DNA of 32,323 bases from Prolixibacteraceae bacterium (GCA_016930365.1 JAFGGY010000003.1:1-32323), one strand, 5' to 3'; counted from the stretch's first letter, positions 22,664 through 32,226 are shown. Translations and numbers: made by a program. Notes: generated from the sequence alone by a model not told the origin.

Positions 22664-23869
22664 TTAATTCTTGCTTTCTTCAATTATAGCATGGAAAGCA
22701 GGTTTAGCATTTAATTCTCCATCAAACAAAAGAGCATCTTGGCCTCTGCGCCATGAACGTGTATCGCTAAGTCCCCAGAAAGTTACACGATCGATAACGT
22801 CAGAATGACGCTTGAAAATCTCGAATAATTTACGATAAACTTCAGCCTGCATTTGATAGTTTTCTTCAGGAATGGTTCTGTCGCCTTGGTTTACACCAAA
22901 AGCACCACTGTTATCACCTGTAGCTGTTACATCGAGTTCAGTAATTGCAACTCTCAGTCCCAATGCTGCATAATTTTCAATTGCTTTTTCTACATCTTCA
23001 AGGTTTGAATCAAGATGCCAGTGTCCCTGGATACCTACGCCGGTAATAGGAGCACCTTCGTCAATGAGTCGTTTTAGGAGTAACAATGAGCTGGCGTGTT
23101 TGCCGGTGTTTTCAACTGCTCCTTGTTCAATGTTGTAGTCGTTGTAGTAAAGTTGAGCATCTGGTGCAGCCTCGTGAGCCCATTTGAAAGCATAGGTTAA
23201 AACTTCAGGTCCAACTGCTGTGTACCAACTATAATTACGCAGGTTTTCTGTTGTACCATCACCACCATCAGCAATTGATTCGTTAAAAACATCCCAACCA
23301 ACAATACGGCCTTTGTAACGTCCGGCTACAGTCATGATATGATCTTTCAAACGTTCCAATATAACTTCTTTGCTTGCTTGTGGGCCAGAATTGCCTCCAA
23401 AACCACCAAAGCCACCAAATCCTTGTCTGTTAGGACGTTGTTCGTCAGAGTCTTCTTTTTCTGCTTCTTCCTTGGCTTTTGCCTGCGCTTCAGGACTATT
23501 ATCCTGGAAGAACCATGCCGGTGATTGTGAGTGCCAGCCTAAGGTATGTCCCCATACAGCTATGCCATTTTTTTCACACCAATCAACCATTGCATCGGTT
23601 GTTTCAAAGTTGTATGTATCTTCCTCAGGGTGCATTGGCTGTGGTTTCATACAGTTTTCGGGGGTGATAATGTTGTAATGTTGTTTAATGCTTGCTGCTT
23701 CAAGATCCGAAATCCTTGTTAAATCATCTGCAGTCCCTATCAGAAACTTCCCTGCGTATGCTTTTTTCAACGACTCTTGATTTTTAATTTTGCTTATGTC
23801 CTGAGCGTATCCAGGCACAACGATTGCCAGTGTAAATAGTAAGCTGGCAATTGTACTTTTGTTAATCAT
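22664..23869 (-). CDS. GH10 endo-1,4-beta-xylanase
   Basis: The 401-residue secreted enzyme has a signal peptide (MINKSTIASLLFTLAIVVPGYAQ). The GH10 barrel shows ENCMKP, WGHTLGWHSQSP, acid/base Glu197 in GWDVFNESI, QGHWH and nucleophile Glu311 in ITELDVT. It cleaves internal beta-1,4 bonds of xylan. Residues about 126-165, between the WHSQSP and WDVFNE strands, are an insertion: charged (Glu/Lys/Arg) and then a glycine-phenylalanine repeat GFGGFGGFGG. This part is probably a flexible surface loop. The gene has its own promoter-like box (TAAGTTTG at 23925-23932, minus) and its own terminator; no SusC/SusD pair is adjacent. Confidence 0.92.
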   Translation of the reverse strand: MINKSTIASLLFTLAIVVPGYAQDISKIKNQESLKKAYAGKFLIGTADDLTRISDLEAASIKQHYNIITPENCMKPQPMHPEEDTYNFETTDAMVDWCEKNGIAVWGHTLGWHSQSPAWFFQDNSPEAQAKAKEEAEKEDSDEQRPNRQGFGGFGGFGGNSGPQASKEVILERLKDHIMTVAGRYKGRIVGWDVFNESIADGGDGTTENLRNYSWYTAVGPEVLTYAFKWAHEAAPDAQLYYNDYNIEQGAVENTGKHASSLLLLKRLIDEGAPITGVGIQGHWHLDSNLEDVEKAIENYAALGLRVAITELDVTATGDNSGAFGVNQGDRTIPEENYQMQAEVYRKLFEIFKRHSDVIDRVTFWGLSDTRSWRRGQDALLFDGELNAKPAFHAIIEESKN

Positions 23870-24232
23870 GATAAATTTGCTTTAGGTTATTAGAAAAAAT
23901 TTCTCGCTATAAATATATTGATTCCAAACTTAAAAATTGGTTTAATTGAACATTTAAAAATAGTCAAATTATTTACAGTATATCAATTGACTATAGGCTG
24001 GAGGTTCGATTGCGTGTTTGCAACATCATAACAATGCGACGTTTGTAAAAATACATTAAATACCAATGTTTATCCTCAAATATTTTACTTTTTTAGCGTT
24101 GTTTTTGTGTAAATCCGAATATTCTGCTAAAATGTTTAAATAATTGTTAAATGCTATAAAAAACAAGTAACAAATTGGGGGTATAGGGCGTTGTAGTTGT
24201 ATTGAATGTAAACAACACAAAATTATACAGCT
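23870..24232. promoter_or_regulatory. Divergent intergenic region
   Basis: This is 363 AT-rich bases between the divergent xylanase (minus) and CarboxypepD_reg-like (plus) genes. On the minus strand TAAGTTTG at 23925-23932 fits the -7 box, about 55 bases before the xylanase ATG; no clear -33 TTG. No clear promoter for the plus-strand gene could be placed. No RNA gene or repeat was recognised. Confidence 0.4.
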
Positions 24233-24637
24233 ATGAGACACATTATATATTTGTTTTCCGTTTTATTCTTATTCCCGTTTGGTGTTGATGCACAAAATTT
24301 AGTGATGCTAAGTGGCGTTGTTAAAGATTCGCTAAGTGGTGAACCGGTTAAAGGTGTAAATATTGTTGTAGAAAGCAACAACACCGGTACAATTTCAGAT
24401 TCAAGAGGAAATTATGTGCTTTATCTTAACGAGGGAGATTACGAAATATTTATTTCGGCAAAAGGTTATCAGAATCAGAGTCTGAAGGCCAGCATAAAAT
24501 CAAATGCTGAATATATGGTTGAGTTAAAACCTAAAATGAAAACACTGACCAATAACGAAGGAAGCATATCCCGTTTCTTCTCATTTTTAAATCGGAAAAA
24601 TGAACGAAACCAGGTGGTTGCTGATAAGACGAAATAA
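24233..24637 (+). CDS. Small exported protein with a CarboxypepD_reg-like domain
   Basis: The 134-residue protein has a signal peptide (MRHIIYLFSVLFLFPFGVDAQ) and one domain, LSGVVKDSLSGEPVKGVNIV to GDYEIFISAKGYQNQSLKASI. This is the Ig-like carboxypeptidase-D regulatory-like fold (GxVxDxxTGEPLxGVNVxVxGTxxGTxxDxxGxY) found at the N-terminus of SusC-like receptors. The segment after residue 105 is short and basic. There is no transmembrane barrel. It may bind envelope proteins or glycans. A terminator follows, so it is monocistronic. Confidence 0.85.
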   Translation: MRHIIYLFSVLFLFPFGVDAQNLVMLSGVVKDSLSGEPVKGVNIVVESNNTGTISDSRGNYVLYLNEGDYEIFISAKGYQNQSLKASIKSNAEYMVELKPKMKTLTNNEGSISRFFSFLNRKNERNQVVADKTK

Positions 24638-24663
24638 CATGAAGAGCTATGAGGTTATGAGAT

Positions 24664-24699
24664 AAATCGTTTTAACAACAATGTTGAAACGATTTTTTT
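24664..24699 (+). terminator. Intrinsic terminator after the CarboxypepD_reg-like gene
   Basis: A 14-bp stem (24664-24677 with 24682-24695, one G-T pair) around loop ACAA is followed by Ts to 24699. Confidence 0.85.
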
Positions 24700-24971
24700 A
24701 TGCCTGTAAACTTGACCTTGTAGTAATTCAAAAGGACATTAGATTTGAAAAATCATATGCTGACTTGTAGTGTAACAAAAAATGATAGTCTATAGTCTTA
24801 GGTCTAATTTTTTTTAATTATTGTATCTCTATTTTATTTTTTTCGTATAAAAAAGACATGTAGGTCATTTATTTATTGGTCTTCAACGAAAAATTACCAA
24901 CTTTGCGCAATTGTATAACAAATGCCATTATTTCAGTAGTATTCGATGGATGGGCATTGAAGAGTGAAAAA

Positions 24972-26246
24972 TTGAATCAAAGAAAAGTGAAAGTTGCATT
25001 TAAAACATTAGGGTGTCGCCTTAACCAATACGAAATGGATGCTTTAGCTACAACCTTTAGCGATAATGGTTACGAAGTGTCGCAAAACGAAGAAGGAGCT
25101 GATGTGATTGTGGTGAATACCTGTACCGTTACCAATCAAAGCAATCACAAATCGCGTTATGTCATAAGTCATGCTTCGAGAGTTAACCCAACGGCTGAAA
25201 TGGTTATTACCGGTTGTATGACCGAAAGCCATGCTGAACAGCTGAAGAGTAAGTTTCCAAAAGCAATAATCATAAAAAACAAAGCCAAAAGTGGTATTTT
25301 TCATAGTGTTGATTCATTACTGAAAACGGGTCGTGCCGAATTGTCGGATAAAGACTTCGACTTGTTTAGTTACCAGTCGTTTACCGAAATGTTTCATACC
25401 CGAAGCCTGGTGAAGATACAGGATGGATGCGATAATTTTTGCACGTACTGTATCATTCCATTTGTTCGTGGACGAGCAATAAGTCGTCCGCTTAGCCAGG
25501 TTATTAAAAATGTACAGGAGGTTGTTGCGCAAGGAGCTAAAGAAGTAGTATTAACGGGCGTGAATATTAGCCGATACGATAGCGATGGAGTGAAATTTTC
25601 GGGTTTGTTAAAAGAAATACTGGACGTAGAAGGTGATTTTAGGGTGCGTATTTCATCGATTGAACCCGATAGTTTCGACGATCAGTTTTTTGAGCTGATA
25701 GGTCATCCAAAACTGGCGCCGCATTTGCATTTGTGTTTGCAAAGTGGTTCAAATCGTATATTATTGAAGATGAGGCGAATGTATACGGTCAACGAATTTT
25801 TAAATATTGTAAATCGTGTACGGGCAAAAGATGCAAATTTCAATTTTACTACCGATATTATTGTAGGTTTTCCGGGCGAAACTGAAGATGATTTTCAGCA
25901 ATCGATGGATGTAGCAAAGCAGGTTGGTTTTGGACACATGCACATTTTTAAATACTCGGTACGTAAGGGAACCCAGGCCGAGCGGATGCCCGATCAGTTG
26001 TCGGATTCCATAAAAACTGAGCGGAGTAAACGAATGCACCAGTTGGCTGGTGAATTGCAAATTGCTTACCGTAGTAAATTTGATCATACTATCCAGCGAA
26101 TTTTAGTTGAAAAATGGAAAAACGGTAAAGCTTCGGGATACAACGATTATTATGTACCTATGGAATTTGAAACTTCAAATCAATCGAAAAACCGTTTCGA
26201 GCAGGTTTTAGCCAGTGTAGTAAATACCGACGACGATACTTTATAA
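24972..26246 (+). CDS. mtaB: tRNA threonylcarbamoyladenosine methylthiotransferase MtaB
   Basis: The protein has 424 residues from TTG 24972. It is a radical-SAM methylthiotransferase of the MiaB/MtaB family. The N-terminal UPF0004 cluster has Cys15 (KTLGCRLNQ), Cys51 (VNTCTVT) and Cys82 (ITGCMTE). The radical SAM CxxxCxxC is DGCDNFCTYC (Cys153, Cys157, Cys160), and a C-terminal TRAM-like part (RILVEKWKNG) ends the chain. It converts t6A37 to ms2t6A37 in tRNAs. The open frame extends upstream without any ATG, so the start must be TTG (24972) or GTG (24987); MtaB normally starts just before VAFKTLGC. Upstream at about 24889-24901 a CAACTTTG element is a near match to the -7 box. Confidence 0.9.
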   Translation: MNQRKVKVAFKTLGCRLNQYEMDALATTFSDNGYEVSQNEEGADVIVVNTCTVTNQSNHKSRYVISHASRVNPTAEMVITGCMTESHAEQLKSKFPKAIIIKNKAKSGIFHSVDSLLKTGRAELSDKDFDLFSYQSFTEMFHTRSLVKIQDGCDNFCTYCIIPFVRGRAISRPLSQVIKNVQEVVAQGAKEVVLTGVNISRYDSDGVKFSGLLKEILDVEGDFRVRISSIEPDSFDDQFFELIGHPKLAPHLHLCLQSGSNRILLKMRRMYTVNEFLNIVNRVRAKDANFNFTTDIIVGFPGETEDDFQQSMDVAKQVGFGHMHIFKYSVRKGTQAERMPDQLSDSIKTERSKRMHQLAGELQIAYRSKFDHTIQRILVEKWKNGKASGYNDYYVPMEFETSNQSKNRFEQVLASVVNTDDDTL

Positions 26247-26603
26247 AAAATGGCGGCTAAAAATTACAATCACAATAATAATGATTAGCACGGTTGTGAG
26301 TGCGGCTTCTTTGTGTTCGCCCAATTTGAGGTGGGTGAGTGGTGCACCAATAACCATTATGATTAATACAACGCCTGCAAGAGTTGAAATTATAGGGAAA
26401 AAGTTGATGTAGTAAGGCACAAAAAACAAAATAGCACCAAATATTTCTATCCACGAAATTATCCTCAGTGTACTCACATTAGTCTCGGGAAAATTTTCAA
26501 TTCGTCGGTCGGGATGATGATACGACATCACAATTTTTACAACTCCGGATATTATAAAGAGTATGCTGATAAATATCGAAACAAGTAGTGTTGTTAATTG
26601 CAT
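26241..26603 (-). CDS. DoxX-like small membrane protein
   Basis: The 120-residue protein has four predicted helices, about 6-27, 46-66, 69-87 and 101-117, with a polar loop of HHPDRRIENFPETN. This is the DoxX/DUF4870-like layout. Function is unknown, with roles in membrane redox or quinone-related processes proposed for DoxX relatives. It is convergent with mtaB and the two coding regions overlap by 6 bases at their stops. No terminator is seen between them. Confidence 0.75.
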   Translation of the reverse strand: MQLTTLLVSIFISILFIISGVVKIVMSYHHPDRRIENFPETNVSTLRIISWIEIFGAILFFVPYYINFFPIISTLAGVVLIIMVIGAPLTHLKLGEHKEAALTTVLIIIIVIVIFSRHFL

Positions 26604-26651
26604 GCCGTTTTAATTTTTTCACGACAAGTTATGAACTTTTTTGCAAAGATG

Positions 26652-27854
26652 TTACTTTTTTCTATTTTTCCGCTGATTATTTTTAAACCTGAAATTCTGT
26701 GATTTAGGATTCCATTCAGGGCTTTTGCCAATTTCGGGCGGAATGGGTAATTTAATGATCTCGGTTTCTATTAATTCTTCAATTTTTTTAAAGCGAAACA
26801 TGTCGTTTTCGTTAATTAAAGTTACGGCTACACCTTCCGATTCGGCGCGCGCAGTCCGACCAACACGATGCACATAATCTTCGGCATCGCCTGGTACATC
26901 GTAGTTGATAATCAGTTCGATGTCTTTTATGTCGATTCCCCTGCTTATAACATCGGTAGCAACCAGTACGCGTGTTCGTTTGGCTTTAAATGCCGAAAGT
27001 ACATTTTCGCGCTCCGATTGTTCCAAATCCGACGAGATTCCATCGGTTTGGTAGTTCTTATTCTTAAGCCCGCGTACAATTTGATTTACCTTTGCTTTTG
27101 TTGAAGTAAAAATGAGGATGCTTTTATAATCTTCTTTTTGGTTAATTAAATGATTGATAAAGGGGGTTTTGTGGTTTTCGGAACAAAGATAGGCTGCTTG
27201 TAGTACCTTCTCAGCTGGTTTTGAGAGTTCTATTGCAATTTCTTCGGGTTTGTCGAGTATGGCCGACGAAAGTTTTTTGATTTTTGGTGGCATGGTGGCA
27301 CTAAATAGTAGTGTTTGCCGCTTTTTGGGCAGGTACGATACAATACGCTGTATGTCGTCGTAAAAACCCATATCGAGCATTCTGTCGGCCTCGTCGAGTA
27401 CAAGATGTTGTAGTTGTTCGAATTTGATATTGCCTACATTCAGATGGCTAATAAGCTTTCCGGGTGTAGCCACAATTATATCGGTTTTGTTTTTTAAAGC
27501 CTTGCTTTGAGTTACCCAGTCACTACCATCGCCACCTCCGTATATCGCAATGGAGTTGGTTGGTAAAAAATAAGAAAAACCCTGTATTTGCTGGTCAATC
27601 TGGATAGCCAGTTCACGGGTTGGTACAATAATTAGGGTATTGATAGAGTCGCCTTTTGAATGGGCAATTTTATCAAGAATTGGTAAAATGAAAGCAGCTG
27701 TTTTGCCTGTTCCGGTTTGCGCAAATGCCAGTAAATCTTTGTTTTCTAATATTAAAGGTATGGCTTTTTCCTGGATGGGCGACGCTTTCTCAAAACCCAT
27801 ATATGAAATGGCTTCGAGTATTTCGTCGTGTAAATCAAATTCATCAAATCTCAT
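26652..27854 (-). CDS. DEAD-box RNA helicase (RhlE-like)
   Basis: The 400-residue helicase has the full motif set. The Q-motif region is GFEKASPIQEKAI, motif I is AQTGTGKT (45-52), Ia is PTRELA, Ib is TPGKLI, II is DEAD near residue 154, III is SAT, V is RGIDIKDI and VI is HRVGRTAR. A short basic tail (FKNNQRKNRKK) ends the chain. It unwinds RNA duplexes in ribosome assembly or cold-type RNA remodelling. The arrangement is typical of the RhlE group in Bacteroidota, where several paralogues are usual. Confidence 0.93.
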   Translation of the reverse strand: MRFDEFDLHDEILEAISYMGFEKASPIQEKAIPLILENKDLLAFAQTGTGKTAAFILPILDKIAHSKGDSINTLIIVPTRELAIQIDQQIQGFSYFLPTNSIAIYGGGDGSDWVTQSKALKNKTDIIVATPGKLISHLNVGNIKFEQLQHLVLDEADRMLDMGFYDDIQRIVSYLPKKRQTLLFSATMPPKIKKLSSAILDKPEEIAIELSKPAEKVLQAAYLCSENHKTPFINHLINQKEDYKSILIFTSTKAKVNQIVRGLKNKNYQTDGISSDLEQSERENVLSAFKAKRTRVLVATDVISRGIDIKDIELIINYDVPGDAEDYVHRVGRTARAESEGVAVTLINENDMFRFKKIEELIETEIIKLPIPPEIGKSPEWNPKSQNFRFKNNQRKNRKK

Positions 27855-28002
27855 AAAATGATAATTATTTTTTTGGCACGCTTAATAGGTATATGTGATA
27901 AAGCGTGTATTTGTAACCAATAGTGCATTTTTTATAAACCATTAACAATTAGTTGTTTGTGTTTTGGAGGCATGTTTATTCTAAATGCTAATTTTTAGCG
28001 CA

Positions 28003-28055
28003 TTACAAACAATATCTTTAGTCTAAGGTCTATAATCTAATGTTTTATTGTATAT
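28003..28055. repeat. Dispersed intergenic repeat, copy C
   Basis: The AACAA...AGTCTAAGGTCT...ATCTAATG...ATTGTATA succession resembles the copies at 32038-32084 and 32180-32226. It is preceded, as in those copies, by an AGTTGTTTGTGTTTT stretch (near 27951 here, near 32124 there). Confidence 0.5.
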
Positions 28056-28060
28056 GCGTA

Positions 28061-28096
28061 GTTTCAATTTTTGCAAATGTAATAAAAAATTGAAAC
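28061..28096. repeat. 12-bp-stem hairpin, 36 bases
   Basis: GTTTCAATTTTT (28061-28072) and AAAAATTGAAAC (28085-28096) are perfect inverted repeats around a 12-base loop. The ends GTTTCAAT/ATTGAAAC resemble those of CRISPR repeats, but only a single copy is present. Confidence 0.6.
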
Positions 28097-28339
28097 GAAA
28101 TGATAGAACTGAAATCATTGTTGTACGGTTAAGAAAAACATAATCGAAAAGATTTTCTATGGAAGCTTTACTTCGTTTCGGCTTCATTGCTTTTGCAGAT
28201 ATTTCTGTGCCTGTTTTTTGCAGAGAGTTGTGGTGGGGTGAAGAAAGTTAGCGAAGCGACTTGTTTTGAAGTAGTTTGGCTATGCCGATTTCCAATTCAA
28301 TGCGTAATGAGTTTTTAATGCATAAAACGGGATAAATTT

Positions 28340-28374
28340 AAAAAAAAAGCCGCTTTTGTTTTAATAAGCGGCTT
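28340..28374 (-). terminator. Intrinsic terminator of tpx
   Basis: AAGCCGCTT (28347-28355) pairs with AAGCGGCTT (28366-28374) around a 10-base loop. On the minus strand the hairpin is followed by a run of Ts (As at 28339-28348 on the plus strand), downstream of the tpx stop at 28399. Confidence 0.85.
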
Positions 28375-28398
28375 TGTAAAGGTTCGTTTTTGTCGATA

Positions 28399-28911
28399 TT
28401 AACGAATTTTTTTTAATACTTTGAGGGTTGCATCGTAATTGGGTTCAGTGGTTATCTCGGGAACAAATTCAACAAGTTGAACAATTCCTTTTTTGTCAAT
28501 AACAACTGTTCCACGAGCGAGCAAAGCCAGCTCTTTAATAAGATAGCCGTATTGGTTTCCAAATTCACGATCTTTATAGTCCGATAGGGTAATAATGTTG
28601 TTGAGACCCTCGGCTGCGCAATAGCGCTTATGCGCAAACGGCAGATCGAGCGATACACTCAGTACAACTAAATCGTTCATTTCGGAAGCAATTTTGTTAA
28701 ACTGGTAGTTCTGTTTTTGGCAAACCCCCGTGTCGATTGAAGGGTAAACGGCAATTACCACTGTTTTGCCCGCAAATGATGAAAATTTTACGGGTTCGAG
28801 CGATTGGTTGGTACCCGTAAAATCGGGTGCTTTATCGCCTACTTTAATTTCATTTCCGGTTAAAGTAACCGGTTTTCCAGCAAAGGTTACAATTCCTGTT
28901 CTGTCTGTCAT
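28399..28911 (-). CDS. tpx: Thiol peroxidase
   Basis: The 170-residue peroxiredoxin is of the Tpx type, with peroxidatic Cys64 in PSIDTGVCQKQ and resolving Cys98 in AHKRYCAAEGLNN. Both cysteines and the family motifs GDKAPDF and AEGLNNIITLSDY are intact. It reduces hydroperoxides using thioredoxin. It lies 19 bases after a thioredoxin-fold gene on the same strand, so it is probably co-transcribed with that possible redox partner. Confidence 0.95.
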   Translation of the reverse strand: MTDRTGIVTFAGKPVTLTGNEIKVGDKAPDFTGTNQSLEPVKFSSFAGKTVVIAVYPSIDTGVCQKQNYQFNKIASEMNDLVVLSVSLDLPFAHKRYCAAEGLNNIITLSDYKDREFGNQYGYLIKELALLARGTVVIDKKGIVQLVEFVPEITTEPNYDATLKVLKKIR

Positions 28912-28930
28912 GTTGTTATGTTTTAAGTTA

Positions 28931-29533
28931 TTAATCTGTTTTCCGTTTTATGCTACAGCCCAAGTTTCGTGTTTCTTTAACAGCAATTTCTTCATTTTTT
29001 GCCAGACTGTTAATGGCATCTTTTAAGTAAAACTGTTCTACTTTTGAAGCATCTTTGTAATTATCGTCGATGGCTCCCTTGTAAACTAGCTTCATGTTTT
29101 TATCGAATAAAAAAACATGGGGAGTAGTTTGTGCACCAAATTTATTGGCCAGCATACTTTCTTTGTCAATTAGATAAGGCCATCTGTATTGGTGTTTTTT
29201 TGCGTGTTCTTTCATCGCTTCGGGCGAATCTTCATCATTTCTTTTGAGAAAATTTGAATTGACGAGCGCAAAACCAATGTTATTATCGGTAGCCAGTTCG
29301 TTAATAATGGGATATCGGTTTTCCCAGGCAACAACAAATGGGCAGGTGTTGCATGAGAAAATGACCAAAATTCCATTTTCTTCTGCCAGCTCGTCAAAAT
29401 ATACTTCATTATTGCTTACGACGCATTTCATTTTGTCGGCTTCGGGCATTTCTGCTCCCAGTTCAAGTACCGGGTATTGAGCATTAGAAATATACATGCT
29501 AAAGGAAAAAATAGTTATTAGAATCCACTTCAT
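28931..29533 (-). CDS. Exported thioredoxin-fold (redoxin) protein
   Basis: The 200-residue protein has an N-terminal hydrophobic signal (MKWILITIFSFSMYISNAQ). A redoxin/AhpC-TSA domain has Cys61 and Cys64 in IFSCNTCPFV and the cis-Pro segment QTTPHVFLFD. The CxxC within an FSCNTCP setting is typical of the peroxiredoxin-like thioredoxin family of Bacteroidota. It probably acts as a disulfide reductant in the periplasm. A third cysteine pair is absent. It precedes tpx with a 19-base gap. Confidence 0.85.
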   Translation of the reverse strand: MKWILITIFSFSMYISNAQYPVLELGAEMPEADKMKCVVSNNEVYFDELAEENGILVIFSCNTCPFVVAWENRYPIINELATDNNIGFALVNSNFLKRNDEDSPEAMKEHAKKHQYRWPYLIDKESMLANKFGAQTTPHVFLFDKNMKLVYKGAIDDNYKDASKVEQFYLKDAINSLAKNEEIAVKETRNLGCSIKRKTD

Positions 29534-29589
29534 AATGATATTTTTTAAAGTTTTTTCTAAATAACCCCGAAATGGCTATTTTGTTTAGC

Positions 29590-29630
29590 AAAAAAAGCAA
29601 GGCATTATCTCTTTTGGGTATATGCCTTGC
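29590..29630 (-). terminator. Terminator after the TM2-protein gene
   Basis: GCAAGGCAT (29597-29605) pairs with ATGCCTTGC (29622-29630) around a 16-base loop. As at 29590-29596 give a T-run on the minus strand. Confidence 0.8.
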
Positions 29631-29655
29631 TCACAGGTTCAAAATATTTGGGATT

Positions 29656-29988
29656 CTAATAATTTTCGGGATACGGTTTGACAAGTTGGCCCTTATCGTC
29701 TCGTAGTTGTCCTACAGCCAGCAATATGAGGTCAACAACCACCCATATACCCAGCCCCCCCAGGGTGAATAGCATTAGAAGCCCGGTGCCAATTCGGCCA
29801 AGGTAAAAACGATGAATTCCAAAAGCACCGGTAAATGCGCAAAGTAATATGGCGGCAAGCCATTTGTTGCTTAAGGCTCTATTTCGAATTGCATCGGGTT
29901 GAGCTACACCACATTGTGGGCATATCGCTGCTCTTGAGTCAATTGTTGCTCCACAGTTAAAGCAAAATTTTTCATTATCGTTTCGCAT
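29656..29988 (-). CDS. Zn-ribbon plus TM2-domain membrane protein
   Basis: The protein has 110 residues from ATG 29988; the frame is open to 30027, but [13 protein letters not shown] is the natural start. A zinc ribbon uses Cys9, Cys12, Cys23 and Cys26. A TM2 domain follows (helices about 42-58 and 66-92) with [20 protein letters not shown] and the DL near the end. TM2 proteins are small two-helix proteins of unclear function. It is a single gene with its own terminator; a CAACTTTG element at 30015-30022 on the minus strand may be its -7 box. Confidence 0.88.
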   Translation of the reverse strand: MRNDNEKFCFNCGATIDSRAAICPQCGVAQPDAIRNRALSNKWLAAILLCAFTGAFGIHRFYLGRIGTGLLMLFTLGGLGIWVVVDLILLAVGQLRDDKGQLVKPYPENY

Positions 29989-30107
29989 GGTTTTTTGTAT
30001 TAAATTATCGTTTTCAAAGTTGTGCAATTTTTTTAATGTGTTGTTCTGTTTTATGATGAATGGCTGATTTTGGTCGGTAAAAATACCATTATCATCTGCC
30101 TGTACGT

Positions 30108-31931
30108 TTAAAAATCAACCGATAAACCAATTTTTCCGCTTACGAAATGGTACTTATTGGGTGGTGTTATTCCACTGTTGTTGCTTTTCCACCAGGTTTT
30201 TGAATACCCTATTGAACCGAAAATTCGGTAGTAGCCCAGTCCTTCGCCTTTTCGTATTCTTGTCTCGGCTTTTAGTCCGCTAAACCAAGTGAAATCGTAA
30301 AATCCATCGTTCGTAAAATCGAGCAGCGGGTATTGATATACATCGCCTGTTTGATGTCGATACACATCGCCGTAAATTAATGCCGAATCCAAAGCCAGGT
30401 CGTTAGTTCCATGTATCGACAAGCGGTTGTCAAGTTCTACTTTTAGATCGGGAATGGCCATGTTGGTTATTTTAAATTTGAATTCACCTGAATTTGGTGG
30501 CAAATAAAATCCAAGATTGGTGCCATCGTGGGTATAGGTCATGTCAACCGGGCGTTCGGAGCCAAACGTATTAAAATTTGATTCAGGGTAATGGGTGTAA
30601 ACAAATGGAGTTACACGGGTGTAGCTTAGTTCGGTATTGGTTGACGAAACCAGAGATGACAGCAGTGAACTTTTCCATCCCCATTGCCATGCGTAGCGGT
30701 TTCGGGGCATCTTCAACAGCTCGCCGCGTTGTGTAAAACTGAATTCATCGACAAAAATACTAAACCATGTTTTACCAAGGCGGGGGAGCAGTAGAGCCAT
30801 GTTCAGACTCATCGAAAGGTTGTCGTGGTCGCCGGCATCTATCTGGATAAAATGAGGAAATACAAAAGGCATCAGGTAGCCTAATTCGAATCGTTTCGAC
30901 CATATATTTCCCCCGGTAAACATGAATTGTACGTATTTTGATGGATTAAATTCTATCATGTGAAGTGTGAGCATTTTTTGCACGTTACCCAGGTCGTACC
31001 CGTAAATGTTTTGTTTGTAGCTTGTGTTTTGATTGGCGTAATGAAAAAGCGATCCGACCAACATTGAATAGCGTATCCAGTGGGTAGGACTTATAACCAG
31101 GTCGAACCCGTGAAACCGGCGCGCATGTTTCGAAAGGGTCAGATTGTCGTTGGTGTATCCCCACGAGCGACGGTTGTTATGCAAACTCACTCGTATTGCA
31201 TTGTTGAACCACGAACCACTAAGCTCAGTGTGATAAATCATGCCGGCTGTTAATTCGTTTTGGAAGGGACCACCTTCGCCCGAAGTAGCCGTGATTTTTA
31301 CATGCGCCCACATGGTTTCATAATCGAATTGATAGGGGGGTGAAGCGTAGCCAATATTTTTGTGTGGAAATTTTACGGAGCCATCTTTTACATAGCTTTC
31401 GTAAAAGATATCGGGGGCAAGCCTGTCAACCGATGCTCCAATTCCGGCAATGTAGCTCAGGTGGTTGCCAATGTCGCCTGCGAAAAAAGGCTCGGCGATG
31501 AGCGATGTTGTATAAGTTCCATTTTTGCCAAAGCCAACACCGGCTTCTACCTGCGAACCAAATCCAACTAGTGTGTACATTTGGTCGGAGTGGTGTTGTT
31601 TTATCATGAACCCATTTACCGGACGGTTGAAATCGTTAAGGTATCGTTCGATGATTTCAGTTTCCTTTTGACTTAACTTGCCGTTTTCCAATATGTTTTG
31701 CAACGTAGTAATAATGAATGATTTATTGTAAGGGCGTGCTATGGGTAAAAAACCGGTTACCCCAAGCGATTCATATTGTTCGAGCAGGTTGTAAACCGAA
31801 TTATCAACCGAAATGGTGCGGTTTTGTAGTCGGGTAGTATTTCTGGTTTGGTTTAATGCCGTGTTTTGCGATAAAGCCGCAAAGGCGAGCAGAAGAAAAG
31901 CAAGCATTAAATATATGGATGTAATCTTCAT
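30108..31931 (-). CDS. Capsule assembly Wzi-like outer-membrane protein
   Basis: The 607-residue protein has a signal peptide ([22 protein letters not shown]). A helical N-terminal segment ([12 protein letters not shown] to LNDF) is followed by a long beta-barrel with the hallmarks of Bacteroidota Wzi proteins ([52 protein letters not shown]-like end SVDF). The N-terminal segment and the RSWG-type motif identify the family. It would sit in the outer membrane and attach or export capsular or exopolysaccharide. No other capsule genes are in the window. Confidence 0.85.
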   Translation of the reverse strand: MKITSIYLMLAFLLLAFAALSQNTALNQTRNTTRLQNRTISVDNSVYNLLEQYESLGVTGFLPIARPYNKSFIITTLQNILENGKLSQKETEIIERYLNDFNRPVNGFMIKQHHSDQMYTLVGFGSQVEAGVGFGKNGTYTTSLIAEPFFAGDIGNHLSYIAGIGASVDRLAPDIFYESYVKDGSVKFPHKNIGYASPPYQFDYETMWAHVKITATSGEGGPFQNELTAGMIYHTELSGSWFNNAIRVSLHNNRRSWGYTNDNLTLSKHARRFHGFDLVISPTHWIRYSMLVGSLFHYANQNTSYKQNIYGYDLGNVQKMLTLHMIEFNPSKYVQFMFTGGNIWSKRFELGYLMPFVFPHFIQIDAGDHDNLSMSLNMALLLPRLGKTWFSIFVDEFSFTQRGELLKMPRNRYAWQWGWKSSLLSSLVSSTNTELSYTRVTPFVYTHYPESNFNTFGSERPVDMTYTHDGTNLGFYLPPNSGEFKFKITNMAIPDLKVELDNRLSIHGTNDLALDSALIYGDVYRHQTGDVYQYPLLDFTNDGFYDFTWFSGLKAETRIRKGEGLGYYRIFGSIGYSKTWWKSNNSGITPPNKYHFVSGKIGLSVDF

Positions 31932-32037
31932 ATTTCAATTTAGGTTTAATATAGTATCTTGTACACAATAGTTTGCTGCTATTTTTTAGTCTCTTACAAT
32001 GTGATGGTTGTGTTTTGATGATATTCGGTTTGTCACG

Positions 32038-32084
32038 AACAAAGTTTCATATCTCAAGTCTAAGATCTAATGTTCTATTATATA
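32038..32084. repeat. Dispersed repeat, copy A
   Basis: The 47 bases starting AACAAAG and ending TATA match copy B with four mismatches. The core is a TCTAA-type heptad series (AAGTCTA, AGATCTA, ATG...). Confidence 0.7.
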
Positions 32085-32179
32085 CCAATAGTTCGTTACT
32101 ATTTAATATGTCGCTGATTGTAAGTTGTTTGTGTTTTTTCGGTTAAATTATGTAAATTGCTGGTATTCTATTTATTACA

Positions 32180-32226
32180 AACAAAGTCTCATATCTCAAG
32201 TCTAAAATCTAATGATCTATTGTATA
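32180..32226. repeat. Dispersed repeat, copy B
   Basis: The 47 bases match copy A with four mismatches; the offset is 142 bases. Another relative lies at 28003-28055 and a short one near 24785-24810. Confidence 0.7.

Larger units (their letters stand above)
27855..28398. other. 544-base intergenic region
   Basis: No gene is found here. The region contains one copy of the dispersed repeat with the TCTAA heptad (about 28003-28055), a hairpin at 28061-28096 and, near its right end, the terminator of tpx. The stretch 28100-28330 has stop codons in all frames and nothing I recognise. Confidence 0.5.

Noticed and set aside
28061-28096. CRISPR-like 36-base unit with GTTTCAAT/ATTGAAAC ends
   Set aside because: It occurs once, with no second repeat, spacer or cas gene.
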